64,000 nt of DNA from CAYWWM01 sp965198025 (GTDB lineage Bacteria; Acidobacteriota; Terriglobia; 2-12-FULL-54-10): contig OZ240237.1 of NCBI GenBank assembly GCA_965198025.1, positions 3,596,001 to 3,660,000 on the forward strand, in the 5' to 3' direction. The position numbers and the translations under genes are program-made. Positions 7,901 to 15,878 of the stretch are shown piece by piece (the first letter of the stretch is position 1; each line of letters opens with the position of its first letter). The notes below the pieces were generated by a model. It did no database searches and was not told the origin of the DNA. It saw nothing but the letters and a program-made list of their open reading frames with translations.

Positions 7901-9472
7901 GTGTTGATCAACATGCCGCAAGAAAAGATCCGTTTCCTCAAGTTCAGCGAGGATTCGCGTCCCTCAGACATCCTCGGCCTAAGTGCCTCGCCGTTCGTCG
8001 AAGATCCATGGAGACAGATCGACTACGTTTTTAGGTACGTCCATAAAATCGGCGCTCGGTGTATGACGATCGAAGAGGTCTATATCGACCGGGATTACAT
8101 GGAAGACCACGGTCTCTTCTATTCCAGGTCATTCCTACCCTATAACGCTGCGTGCAAGCGCTTGCAGTTTTTTCGTACAGGCCCCGGCGAAACAGAGCGG
8201 CTGATCGAAGAACTGATTGAAAACGGCAGATCGACGAACAAGGAGTCCTTTCAAAAAGCGTGTCGAGAATTCTCGGATGAGAATTACTGCGGTTTTAGCG
8301 TAATCAAGCCGTTGCCGGGCTGTCCTGTCGGTCGTACGGTTCTTCGCCCTTGCCCTTCCGAATCTGAAGACGGCAGACAATCCTTCGACAGTGCTCGCGA
8401 TTATGTGAGTCACCTTTGCGGTATTGAGTTGACCGTTAGAGGACTCGCCTTTCAACAGCAAGACACAGGCGTCAGTGCATGCGCAACGACAGCGCTCTGG
8501 TCGTCTCTACAAAAGGCCCGGGATCTAGAGCCAGTTGGGTCCGCAACTCCGGGACAGATAACTGTTCTGGCCACTCGCTTCTCTCTACCGTTTGGCCGAC
8601 CAATGCCCTCGGACGGCCTGACGATTGAGCAGATGTGTGGTGCCGTAAACGCACTGGGACTGGCTCCTACTCTTGCAAGGGCTGTCGGATTTGAAGAAAC
8701 GAGGAGTCAGCTGTACACGGCAATCTCCGCCGGTTTCGCTCCCGTACTCATCGTTAAACATGCAGAAACCGAGAATTATCATGCCGTTGTGGTCGCAGGC
8801 ATGAAGGTTAATGAACCGCATGCCGGGGCTAAAATAGATGAGGATGTCTATGATCTCTCGGGAGATCTCAAGGCCATCTATATCCACGACGATCGACATG
8901 GGCCATATTTGAGGGCAAACATTACAAGGTCTAGCCAAAAGATGCAGTTGGACCTTGTCACCCCCAAGGAAACGTGGGTCGTAACCCACATCGTGCTGCC
9001 GGTTCATTCGAAGATCCGTGTTTCGCTCGTAAAGATTACGCATGTTGCAGAGGAAATAGCTCAGGCGGCTTTATCTTTCAGAGAAGCATTCTTGAATGCA
9101 GGCACTCTGCCAGACTCACCTGAATCGAGCGAGGACCCACTAGTTCTAGCGCAACCACGGGTTTCATTCGACACGTCCATCGTGAAAGCCTACCGCTATG
9201 TGGAGTCCGTGCTGCTGCAGACCCCGACCGTTTCGAGCGGCGTAGGAAGAGCCCTAGCCAGAAACTTGTCTCTTCCCAGATATGTAGGCCTAATCAGCTT
9301 TTCCACCAGTTTCGCAGGCAAGTTCGATCTGCTAATAGATACGACTGGGACGGACAAGAACCTCAATCTTATCTGCCTGGTGGCAATAAAAACCGAAAAG
9401 TACACCGAAGCACTCTTCAGTCATATTGGCGATGAGTACGGTATCAAGAGTGATCTATGCCTAGTTCGATAA
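7901..9472 (+). CDS. Unknown protein with papain/C39-like cysteine-peptidase signature
   Basis: A 523-residue protein (GTG at 7901, or ATG at 7913; no clear ribosome-binding site). I do not recognise the family. The middle carries a pattern seen in C39/papain-fold proteins: QQQDTGVSACATTALWSSL, with Gln-186 region and Cys-194 at the start of a helix; NYHAVVVAGM with His-294 at the start of a strand; and YIHDDRHGPY with Asp-330/331. The spacing fits a Cys-His-Asp triad. An N-terminal region of about 170 residues with PYNAACKRLQFFR and a C-terminal region ending in ICLVAIKTEK are unassigned. No signal peptide or TM is seen, so it is likely cytoplasmic. It runs convergently into the next gene with a 12-bp overlap. 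Base composition is lower in GC than flanking chromosomal genes, consistent with acquisition. Confidence 0.6.
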   Translation: MLINMPQEKIRFLKFSEDSRPSDILGLSASPFVEDPWRQIDYVFRYVHKIGARCMTIEEVYIDRDYMEDHGLFYSRSFLPYNAACKRLQFFRTGPGETERLIEELIENGRSTNKESFQKACREFSDENYCGFSVIKPLPGCPVGRTVLRPCPSESEDGRQSFDSARDYVSHLCGIELTVRGLAFQQQDTGVSACATTALWSSLQKARDLEPVGSATPGQITVLATRFSLPFGRPMPSDGLTIEQMCGAVNALGLAPTLARAVGFEETRSQLYTAISAGFAPVLIVKHAETENYHAVVVAGMKVNEPHAGAKIDEDVYDLSGDLKAIYIHDDRHGPYLRANITRSSQKMQLDLVTPKETWVVTHIVLPVHSKIRVSLVKITHVAEEIAQAALSFREAFLNAGTLPDSPESSEDPLVLAQPRVSFDTSIVKAYRYVESVLLQTPTVSSGVGRALARNLSLPRYVGLISFSTSFAGKFDLLIDTTGTDKNLNLICLVAIKTEKYTEALFSHIGDEYGIKSDLCLVR

Positions 9473-10609
9473 GGCGTCGATTAGAGTTGGTTCGTCCCCG
9501 ACCGCAACCACTTCTGCTCTCCCCTTGGAACGTTTAGAAATTCGGTCCAAGGATTCGCGCACGACGCCACTTTCGCGAATCTGAATCCCAGTGGCCATCG
9601 ATCGATAGTCGGAGTTGTCCCGGCTGTTATCAAAAAGGTAGGTAAAGTCGAGCCGGTGCACGCTCTGGCCAGTTGGGCGTTCAACGTCCGCCGTAAAGTA
9701 TTCTGAAGGAACAGTTATGTCAGTGTGGTAGTAGCCTTCGTATTCACAGAAATTCTTGTCAGCTAGCTGCGGTGGCAGCTTGACAGGGCACTCCGGAAAA
9801 GGCATTTCGCTGGTATCGTGCGGAATCGGTAGCAGGTAAGTAGCTTTACCGGATACTCCGTCAGAGGCCTTTGCGATCGTTCTCATTGCAAATTCCAGAG
9901 CTTTGTCCAACGAGTCAATCCTAAACGTAGTCCGGTCTTCGTCGGGGATGTTGAGTTCCGACAGTAGGATCTCCATTACATTGCTGAGACGGCCAGCCTT
10001 TACCAGGTGACCAACCGAATTCGTCGAGAATCCGATCCCCCCAGGGATTCTATGGTCACGCCACCACCGGCGATCAGCTTGCGTCCCAAAGTAGTTTATG
10101 CCTGCTTTCCATTTGAAAGCTCTGTCCTCCTTTCCAGGAATCTCAAGGAAAATATCATCCAGGTAAATCTGATCAGGCTTGATCTTTTGGTCAAGGTACA
10201 TGCTGCACAGTCGAATAGCGGCACCCAGCAATGCCTCATTCGGCTCGGCCAATGCCATCTCCCGGGATGATGCAAGGATCACAAAGTTGCTTGATTCTCC
10301 ATCAAACGCTTTGCGCGTCCATTCCCGCTTTTTTGACTGAAGCTTCTTGAAAATATGGTTGTCACTCTGACGGAGGTCGTGTGGAGTAAGAATACAGTAA
10401 CTAATGAGGTCAAGCTTCGAGGCGATCTTCCCGAACAAGCAGGGCTGGTGTTGATAAATCCAGTTACCCAAGATCCGTTCAATCCCTTCTTCGTCGTCGC
10501 CTAATGCCCATATCGCTTCGTTAGCCTCAGCGATCTCCGGAGAGAAGCCTAAGTTATGACGCAAGGGATCGCCATCCAGCGCCTTGGTCAATTCGGCAAT
10601 CGAGGACAT
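9461..10609 (-). CDS. Unknown protein, convergent with the C39-like gene
   Basis: A 382-residue soluble protein. The start is well supported by GGGAGGAG seven bases before the ATG. I cannot name a family with confidence; the N-terminal half (NWIYQHQPCLFGKIASK, then a segment with EPNEALLGAAIRLCSMYLDQ) recalls YqcI/YcgG-type proteins only loosely. Conserved-looking features are a DRRWWRDHRIPGG stretch and several Trp/His residues around the middle. It overlaps the 3' end of the preceding gene tail to tail by 12 bp. It is located in the accessory island between an AbiJ-like gene and a toxin-antitoxin pair, so a defence or mobile-element role is possible but unproven. Confidence 0.6.
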   Translation of the reverse strand: MSSIAELTKALDGDPLRHNLGFSPEIAEANEAIWALGDDEEGIERILGNWIYQHQPCLFGKIASKLDLISYCILTPHDLRQSDNHIFKKLQSKKREWTRKAFDGESSNFVILASSREMALAEPNEALLGAAIRLCSMYLDQKIKPDQIYLDDIFLEIPGKEDRAFKWKAGINYFGTQADRRWWRDHRIPGGIGFSTNSVGHLVKAGRLSNVMEILLSELNIPDEDRTTFRIDSLDKALEFAMRTIAKASDGVSGKATYLLPIPHDTSEMPFPECPVKLPPQLADKNFCEYEGYYHTDITVPSEYFTADVERPTGQSVHRLDFTYLFDNSRDNSDYRSMATGIQIRESGVVRESLDRISKRSKGRAEVVAVGDEPTLIDALSN

Positions 10610-10946
10610 ATCAATACTCCTCCCCTTGTATTCGCCTCTAACGGCCCTGACACGCTCCGAGGTGATGTTTCGACCAGCGTTTGTACCGGAACCCGCGTCC
10701 CGGCGAACACCACTGCGCCGCTCATCACCTCATCCGAACGCGTTACTAGAGGTCTTGGCAGAGCCATCGCGCTCCTTCAAAAGGCAGTTCTCATCTCTGG
10801 CAAGTATAGCAGCGAACTTTCCCCATTCGCCGTTCGAATGCCGCACCCCCTTTTCACCGCGCCGTCTCCTCCGATGCGCCTCGTATTCGGCGCGCAGCTT
10901 GTACAGAATCTTGCTAAATCATGCTGAATCACGCTCCCATCACTCC

Positions 10947-11069
10947 ATGCGGACGACCAAGACTCTTTCGATCACCTTGCCCCCGGCGATGCTGGCGCGG
11001 GCGGCCAAGCTGGCCAAGAAAGAACAACGCACCATGAGCGAGTTGGTGCGCGAGGCGCTCTTCCAGTAG
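10947..11069 (+). pseudogene. Truncated ribbon-helix-helix (CopG-like) antitoxin
   Basis: A 40-residue fragment: MRTTKTLSITLPPAMLARAA followed by a helix and SELVREAL is the standard N-terminal RHH DNA-binding domain of antitoxins, which normally continue for another 30-50 residues to bind a toxin. Here TAG follows directly after the second helix and no toxin gene follows. It is probably a relic. Its DNA overlaps the 3' side of the opposite-strand antitoxin fragment next to it. Confidence 0.6.
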
Positions 11070-11124
11070 AACGTTGCCATTTCCCACGAGTCTACTTCAG
11101 GCATGCTGTCCCTCCCTCCCTCCC

Positions 11125-11233
11125 CCCCATTGCTGATGTACTGCTTCATCAGCGTCTGGTAGGGGATATTCAGGGCATTGGCGCGTTCCTTCAACCAACC
11201 GGACCAGGATTTGTCTGTTATTGCGCCTATCAC
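11125..11233 (-). pseudogene. Fragment of a second RHH-type antitoxin
   Basis: On the minus strand the piece WLKERANALNIPYQTLMKQY matches the DNA-binding C-terminal helix pair of BrnA/CopG-like antitoxins (the PYQTLIKQY motif). The N-terminal half is missing and the frame continues into unrelated residues. It lies immediately upstream of neither an own toxin nor a promoter I can identify. Confidence 0.45.
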
Positions 11234-11235
11234 CG

Positions 11236-11490
11236 CTATTGCTTGATCAATCGCTGATACTCGTCATGCGGACCAATCCAAACCCAAATGAACTCCGGCC
11301 CATCCTCGATTGCGGGTGCGCGGTGATTGATCCCGACCCTGGCGGACCAGAATGTTCCGATCTTCTTGAAGTGAAGCGATGGATGTGATGGGTTCTGTTT
11401 CAGCAGCTCAAATTTGCCTCGGGCCACCCGTTGGACCGTTTCCGGCAGACTCTCAAAGCAGGCCCAGAAACGAGTGGTGGTGCGATGCAT
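11236..11490 (-). CDS. RelE/ParE-superfamily toxin
   Basis: An 84-residue protein of the RelE/ParE fold: short helical N-terminus, LPETVQRVARGKFELLKQNP, then the strand pair with FWSARVGINHRA and a final FIWVWIGPHDEYQRLI. Family members of this subtype cleave mRNA at the ribosome or poison gyrase; which applies here cannot be told. The start codon directly abuts the stop codon of the antitoxin gene upstream (TGA then ATG), typical of a coupled toxin-antitoxin operon. Length is normal for the family and no key segment is missing, so it is probably functional. Confidence 0.82.
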   Translation of the reverse strand: MHRTTTRFWACFESLPETVQRVARGKFELLKQNPSHPSLHFKKIGTFWSARVGINHRAPAIEDGPEFIWVWIGPHDEYQRLIKQ

Positions 11491-11691
11491 TCACAGGTCC
11501 TTGAGAGTCCCCTTGGCCTTCTCCGCGCGTGCCTCACGCGCTAAGAAATCAAGCCTCCCCGCCTGCGAGTCGGCCTCGATCTCCTCGTCCCACCGCGCCC
11601 AATCCCGTTCTGCAAACCATCGGGAAAGGTCGTCGAACTCCTGACTGGACAGCCGTTCGATTTCTGCTTTGATTTCTTCTACCTTGGACAT
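11491..11691 (-). CDS. Antitoxin partner of the RelE/ParE-like toxin
   Basis: A 66-residue acidic helical protein from the ATG at 11691 (a longer frame begins at 11718, but GGAA precedes 11691). It begins MSKVEEIKAEIERLSSQEFD and continues with a WFAERDWARWDEEIEADSQA helix, the pattern of small antitoxins that precede RelE-like toxins with the GINHRA motif. It is upstream of and translationally coupled to the toxin. Such antitoxins neutralise the toxin by wrapping around it and usually repress the operon. Confidence 0.75.
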   Translation of the reverse strand: MSKVEEIKAEIERLSSQEFDDLSRWFAERDWARWDEEIEADSQAGRLDFLAREARAEKAKGTLKDL

Positions 11692-11774
11692 CGCGGTTTC
11701 CTTCCAACACGGTCCCATTCAGAAAGTGTCCTTGTCTACGCAAAGCATATCGGCAACCGACTTTTCCGAACCCC

Positions 11775-11783
11775 ATGTATAAT
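11775..11783 (+). promoter_or_regulatory. Extended -10 promoter for guaA
   Basis: TGTATAAT sits about 50 bp before the guaA start. TATAAT is at 11778-11783 with a TG just upstream and no good -35 box at 17 bp, as expected for an extended -10 promoter. Confidence 0.5.
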
Positions 11784-11833
11784 ACCCCGCTAAGGCAGGC
11801 GCGCTGCGGTGTTCCCGGCGCGGCAGGGATCGC

Positions 11834-13450
11834 ATGGCATCCGGTCACGGCATCGTCATTCTCGACTTCGGCTCGCAGTACACGCAGTTGATCGCGCGCC
11901 GCATCCGCGAGCACCACGTCCACTCCACCATCATTCCGTTCCATGTCTCGCCCGGCGCCCTGCGCGAGATGAACCCCGCCGGCGTCGTCCTCTCCGGCGG
12001 CCCCAGTTCCGTCTTCGATGACGGCGCGCCCCACTCCGATCCCGCGATCTTGCAGATCGGTGTCCCCGTTCTCGGCATATGCTACGGGCTGCAACTGATC
12101 ACGCAGCAGATGGGCGGCAAGGTTCGTCCCGCGCCCGCGCGCGAGTACGGCCGCGCGCAGCTCGACATCGCCGTCGGCTCGCGCCTGCTGAACGGTGTTC
12201 CCTCGCCGCTCTCGGTCTGGAACAGTCACGGCGACGAAGTGATCGAGCTGCCCGCCGGGTTCCGCCGCGCCGCCCGCACGGGTTCCGCCGTCGGCGCCAT
12301 CGAAAACACCGAGCGCGGTATCTACGCGCTGCAGTTTCACCCCGAGGTCCGCCACACCGAGCACGGCGACGAGATCCTCGCGAACTTCCTGTTCGAGATC
12401 TGCCAGGCTGCTCCCGACTGGACTCCGCAGGCGTTCATCGAACAGACCGTCTTGTCGGTCCGCGCGACGGTCGGCTCCGGCCGGGCGCTCTGTGCCCTGA
12501 GCGGCGGGGTGGATTCGACCGTGGCGGCCACGCTCGTCCACCGCGCCATCGGCGACCGGCTGCGGTGCGTGTTCGTGGACAACGGCCTGCTGCGGAAAAA
12601 CGAGTTCCAGAACGTTTTGCACAGCCTGGAACGCCTAGGTCTGAATATCGGAGGGGTCAACGCCTCCGAGCGCTTCCTGGCTCGCCTCCGGGGCGTCACC
12701 GACCCGGAGCGCAAGCGCCGCCTGATCGGCAACGAGTTCATACGGGTTTTCGAGGAAGAAGCCCGCGTAACTATGCCGAAAGAGCATGTCGAAAGAAACG
12801 AAAGAACCGCAGGAGCCGCGAAAACCGAGGGAACCGAGGGAACCGAGAATACCGAATCCACCGAATTTCTGGTTCAGGGCACCCTCTACCCCGATGTGAT
12901 TGAATCGGTGTCAGTTCGCGGCCCCTCGGCGACCATCAAGACGCACCACAACGTAGGCGGGCTTCCCGAGGTCATGCAGATGAAGCTGATCGAACCGCTC
13001 CGGGACCTCTTCAAGGACGAAGTCCGGCGGGTCGGTGCAGACCTCAGCCTTGACCCGGAACTCCTGAATCGTCAACCATTTCCGGGCCCGGGGCTCGCTG
13101 TGCGGATTCTCGGCGAGGTAACCCCGGAGCGGCTGGACCTGTTGCGCGCCGCCGACGAGATCGTCTTTGAGGAAATTCGCGCTGCTGCGCTTTATGAAAG
13201 CATCTGGCAGTCGTTTGCGGTGCTGCTGCCGGTGCGCAGCGTGGGCGTGATGGGCGACCAGAGGACCTATGGCTACACGGCCGCCCTGCGCGCTGTTCAC
13301 TCCGAGGACGCCATGACCGCCGACTGGGTCCGTCTGCCATACGACGTCCTGGAGCGCATCGCCAATCGCATTGTGAACGAAGTGCCGGGCATCACGCGCG
13401 TAGTCTACGACATTACGTCGAAGCCCCCGGGAACGATTGAGTGGGAATAG
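11834..13450 (+). CDS. guaA: GMP synthase (glutamine-hydrolysing)
   Basis: A 538-residue cytosolic enzyme that converts XMP, glutamine and ATP to GMP, the last step of guanine nucleotide synthesis. The N-terminal class I glutaminase domain has Cys-83 in GICYGLQ and His-169/Glu-171 in FHPEV. The ATP-pyrophosphatase domain has the P-loop SGGVDS at 223-228. The C-terminal dimerisation domain has TYGYTAALRAV and ends with the family's PPGTIEWE. Normal length is about 510-525; the excess is an in-frame low-complexity insert at residues ~314-343 (rich in T-E-G and T-E) between EEEAR and EFLVQGTLYPD, where relatives are contiguous. The insert DNA resembles an intergenic repeat of this genome. Confidence 0.96.
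   Translation: MASGHGIVILDFGSQYTQLIARRIREHHVHSTIIPFHVSPGALREMNPAGVVLSGGPSSVFDDGAPHSDPAILQIGVPVLGICYGLQLITQQMGGKVRPAPAREYGRAQLDIAVGSRLLNGVPSPLSVWNSHGDEVIELPAGFRRAARTGSAVGAIENTERGIYALQFHPEVRHTEHGDEILANFLFEICQAAPDWTPQAFIEQTVLSVRATVGSGRALCALSGGVDSTVAATLVHRAIGDRLRCVFVDNGLLRKNEFQNVLHSLERLGLNIGGVNASERFLARLRGVTDPERKRRLIGNEFIRVFEEEARVTMPKEHVERNERTAGAAKTEGTEGTENTESTEFLVQGTLYPDVIESVSVRGPSATIKTHHNVGGLPEVMQMKLIEPLRDLFKDEVRRVGADLSLDPELLNRQPFPGPGLAVRILGEVTPERLDLLRAADEIVFEEIRAAALYESIWQSFAVLLPVRSVGVMGDQRTYGYTAALRAVHSEDAMTADWVRLPYDVLERIANRIVNEVPGITRVVYDITSKPPGTIEWE
12773..12862 (+). repeat. GAACCGAAG-type repeat inside guaA
   Basis: About 90 bases with tandem ACCGAGGGA-like units. The start, GCATGTCGAAAGAAACGAAAG, is similar to the repeats at 40380-40437 and 62553-62606 (TGCTCTGTCGAGAGAACCGAG). 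It keeps the guaA frame and adds about 30 residues. Confidence 0.6.
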
Positions 13451-13503
13451 AGGCAGGGAGGTCCGACAAACTTCCTGGTTGCCGGGGAAATAACGCTTTT
13501 TGA

Positions 13504-13531
13504 TTGACATTGTTGAGTTAGAATGTATAGC
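13504..13531 (+). promoter_or_regulatory. Candidate promoter of the ECF sigma cassette
   Basis: TTGACA at 13504-13509, a 16-bp spacer and TATAGC at 13526-13531 lie about 80 bp before the sigma-factor start. This resembles a housekeeping promoter rather than an ECF-type one (no GGAAC/GTC pair seen). Confidence 0.4.
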
Positions 13532-13608
13532 ACTAGGCAATAGTGGCGGGCATAGGGTCCGAGACGAACAGGTGGGTTTGGTAAATTAAATGTAACGCGA
13601 AGAGGTTT

Positions 13609-14256
13609 ATGAGCGTCTCCTCTGATATGGAAATTGCGCTTCCAGTGCCACAGGTACTGAGTCCTGCCGCGCCTCCGGTGGATGTGGACTGGGAGACGGC
13701 TGTAGTGCGCGGCTCCCAGCAGGGTGATCCGGAAGCGTTTCGGCTGCTGATGGAACGATATCAGGGCAAAGTGTTCTCGATCGCTTACTCGCTGGTCCGG
13801 CGGCGCCAAGACGTGGAGGACATCGCTCAGCAGGTTTTTACAAAGGTCTATTTCAGCATTTCGCAGTTCGACTTCCGCTCTGCGTTTCTTACCTGGATTT
13901 ATAAGATTACCGTCAACGAATGCTATGACTACCTGCGCAAGCAACGCTCGCACCGGACGATTTACGTTTCGGAAATGACCGAGGACGAGCAGCGGCAGTT
14001 TGCGAACCGGCCGGCTAATGAGGTTCTTCCGGACCGGCAGGCGGAACTGGCGCAGACCACGGCGCTACTGTTGAAAAAGGTGTCCGAAGAAGAACGACTG
14101 CTGCTACTGCTGCGGGAAGTCGAAGGGTATTCGATTCACGAGCTGTCGCGCATGTTCGCATGGAATGAAAACACGGTGAAGGTCAAGCTGTTCCGCGCGC
14201 GGCAGCGCTTGGTCAAGATTGCCAAGCGGCATTCTCTCTCGGCGAGAAAGGCGTGA
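13609..14256 (+). CDS. ECF-type RNA polymerase sigma factor
   Basis: A 215-residue sigma-70 family protein with only regions 2 and 4. Region 2 includes LLMERYQGKVFSIAYSLVRR, the DVEDIAQQVFTKVY core-binding helix and WIYKITVNECYDYLRKQRS. Region 4 is the HTH LLREVEGYSIHELSRMFAWN followed by TVKVKLFRARQRL, which reads the -35 element. The stop overlaps the start region of the anti-sigma gene, so the two are co-translated. It probably directs a stress or envelope regulon when released by its partner. Confidence 0.92.
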   Translation: MSVSSDMEIALPVPQVLSPAAPPVDVDWETAVVRGSQQGDPEAFRLLMERYQGKVFSIAYSLVRRRQDVEDIAQQVFTKVYFSISQFDFRSAFLTWIYKITVNECYDYLRKQRSHRTIYVSEMTEDEQRQFANRPANEVLPDRQAELAQTTALLLKKVSEEERLLLLLREVEGYSIHELSRMFAWNENTVKVKLFRARQRLVKIAKRHSLSARKA

Positions 14257-14258
14257 TC

Positions 14259-14726
14259 ATGCGACATCTGGTGGAAGAACAATTGGAAGAGTACGTGGGC
14301 GGAGAGCTTCCCCCCGACAGAGAACGAGCTTTTGAAGAGCACCTGCACGTATGCGGGAGGTGCGCCCAGTCCCTGGCCGAAGCGCGCAGTTCGCGTTCTT
14401 ATCTGGCATGGCTTGTGCCGGAGGAAGCGCCCCCTGTTCCCGGGCCCGGCTTCTATTTTCGGGTCCAGAAGGCGATCGAACAGAGGATGGAATCGAGCTG
14501 GCTGGCTGACCTGACCCGATCGCTGCAGCCGCGGCTTGCCTACCCGCTGCTGCTGCTGCTGGTGTTGTCAGCCGCCTGGACTATGACGATCGAAGTAGAA
14601 GCTGACGACGACACCGACTCTGCATTCCCCACACAGTTCTCTGCCATGATTTTCTCCGAAGCGGACCGCCTTGACAGCCGTGACTTGGTGATGGCAACCC
14701 TGGTTGACGTAACGGATGAGGAATAG
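14259..14726 (+). CDS. Zinc-finger (zf-HC2) anti-sigma factor, membrane-bound
   Basis: A 155-residue protein from ATG 14259 (GTG 14253, overlapping the sigma stop, is the alternative). The N-terminus holds the H-x3-C-x2-C motif of zinc anti-sigma domains (HLHVCGRC), which sequesters the cognate ECF sigma. A TM segment lies at about residues 93-109 (YPLLLLLVLSAAWTM), placing the last ~45 acidic residues outside the cytoplasm. The position directly after the sigma gene supports the pairing. Confidence 0.85.
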   Translation: MRHLVEEQLEEYVGGELPPDRERAFEEHLHVCGRCAQSLAEARSSRSYLAWLVPEEAPPVPGPGFYFRVQKAIEQRMESSWLADLTRSLQPRLAYPLLLLLVLSAAWTMTIEVEADDDTDSAFPTQFSAMIFSEADRLDSRDLVMATLVDVTDEE

Positions 14727-14728
14727 CT

Positions 14729-15181
14729 GTGAGACTGCGGAAATGGTTTGAAAAGAGCCGCGCCCCGCTATACATTCTGTTGATCTTTCTCTGCGGAGTG
14801 GTGTCGGGCGCGCTGGCCTCGAATCTGTGGACCAGTTGGGTTCGGGACAGGGAAGCGGCCCAGGCCGACTCGACGCCCCAGCTCTCGCGGACCCAGAGGA
14901 CGGTGGAACGCTTTACGCAAGATATGAGCCTGACCCCGGACCAGGCGAAGAAGCTCGCTGTGATCCTGGATGAGATGCGGGGGCAGTATCGGGGCGGCGA
15001 AGACGCAATTCGGGCGGAAGGGCGGAACCGGATCCTGGAGATCTTGACGGATGAGCAACGAGTAAGATACGCGGAATTCATCGCCGCCGCCGATGAACGC
15101 CGCCGGCTTCGCCGCCTGGAGCGCAGCCTTAGAAGGCAGAGGGAACTGGAACAGCAACGGCAACAACAGAAACAACGCTGA
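14729..15181 (+). CDS. CpxP/Spy-like periplasmic helical protein, membrane-anchored
   Basis: A 150-residue protein (GTG start, two bases after the anti-sigma stop). It has an N-terminal TM/signal segment (APLYILLIFLCGVVSGALAS) and then a helical domain with the Spy/CpxP pattern: FTQDMSLTPDQAKKLAVILD and LEILTDEQRVRYAEF, matching the LTxxQ and LTPEQR motifs. The C-terminus is a basic, Gln-rich tail. Spy/CpxP proteins sense or buffer misfolded envelope proteins or metals; here it probably acts as the periplasmic sensor of the sigma/anti-sigma pair. Third gene of the operon. Confidence 0.8.
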   Translation: MRLRKWFEKSRAPLYILLIFLCGVVSGALASNLWTSWVRDREAAQADSTPQLSRTQRTVERFTQDMSLTPDQAKKLAVILDEMRGQYRGGEDAIRAEGRNRILEILTDEQRVRYAEFIAAADERRRLRRLERSLRRQRELEQQRQQQKQR

Positions 15182-15422
15182 GCGCGGTCTCTACAGGTCC
15201 TCCCTTAATTCACCACTTCGCCTAAGTCTTGCTTCAGTAAGATTAGAGGTTACCTCACTCTCAACCTTGCCTGGATGCCACCGGGACACCCCGTGCAGTA
15301 TGGCTGTCCGTCGAGCGATGCAGTCCGCCTGAGACTGTCGCCACGCAACCAACCCCCAGCCGGGCGATTTTGACCGCTGCGAGATGCATTCGATATACTG
15401 AGCTTGGGGACGGGAGAAGGCT

Positions 15423-15878
15423 TTGTTTCTGGGAACAATCGTAGAGACAGCCAGCGCGCTGGCGTCCGGATTCCGCGTAACGTGGAGAAACCTGCGCCGT
15501 CCCCCAGTGACGGAGAACTACCCGGACGAGCCGCCGCACTTCGAGCAGCGATTCCGCGGATTGCACGTGCTGCAGCGCGATGAGCAGGGGCTTGAGAAGT
15601 GCGTGGCCTGTTTCTTGTGCGCAGCAGCCTGCCCGTCCAACTGCATCTACATCGAAGCCACCGAGAACACCGGGGAAAACCGGATCAGCGCCGGGGAGCG
15701 CTACGCCGCCGTGTACAACATCGATTACAACCGCTGCATCTTCTGCGGCTACTGCGTGGAAGCCTGCCCCACCGATGCCATCACGCATGGCCACGGCTTC
15801 GAGCTGGCCAGCTACAACGTGACTGGCTTGATCTACCGCAAAGAGCAACTGCTCAGAACGGTGGATCGTGACAAGTGA
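15423..15878 (+). CDS. nuoI: NADH-quinone oxidoreductase subunit I (orphan)
   Basis: A 151-residue protein with two 4Fe-4S motifs, CVACFLCAAACP and CIFCGYCVEACP, spaced as in NuoI, which carries clusters N6a and N6b passing electrons to the quinone site of complex I. The segment NYPDEPPHFEQRFRGLHVL before the clusters and the E-L-A-S-Y-N-V after them are also typical. The only available start is TTG at 15423. No other nuo gene is near, although nuoI normally sits between nuoH and nuoJ, so this may be part of a split complex or an extra copy. Confidence 0.88.
   Translation: MFLGTIVETASALASGFRVTWRNLRRPPVTENYPDEPPHFEQRFRGLHVLQRDEQGLEKCVACFLCAAACPSNCIYIEATENTGENRISAGERYAAVYNIDYNRCIFCGYCVEACPTDAITHGHGFELASYNVTGLIYRKEQLLRTVDRDK

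Noticed and set aside
11549..12622. Long open frame opposite guaA
   Set aside because: It is the antisense shadow of a GC-rich gene; guaA has complete motifs on the plus strand and the opposite frame has none.
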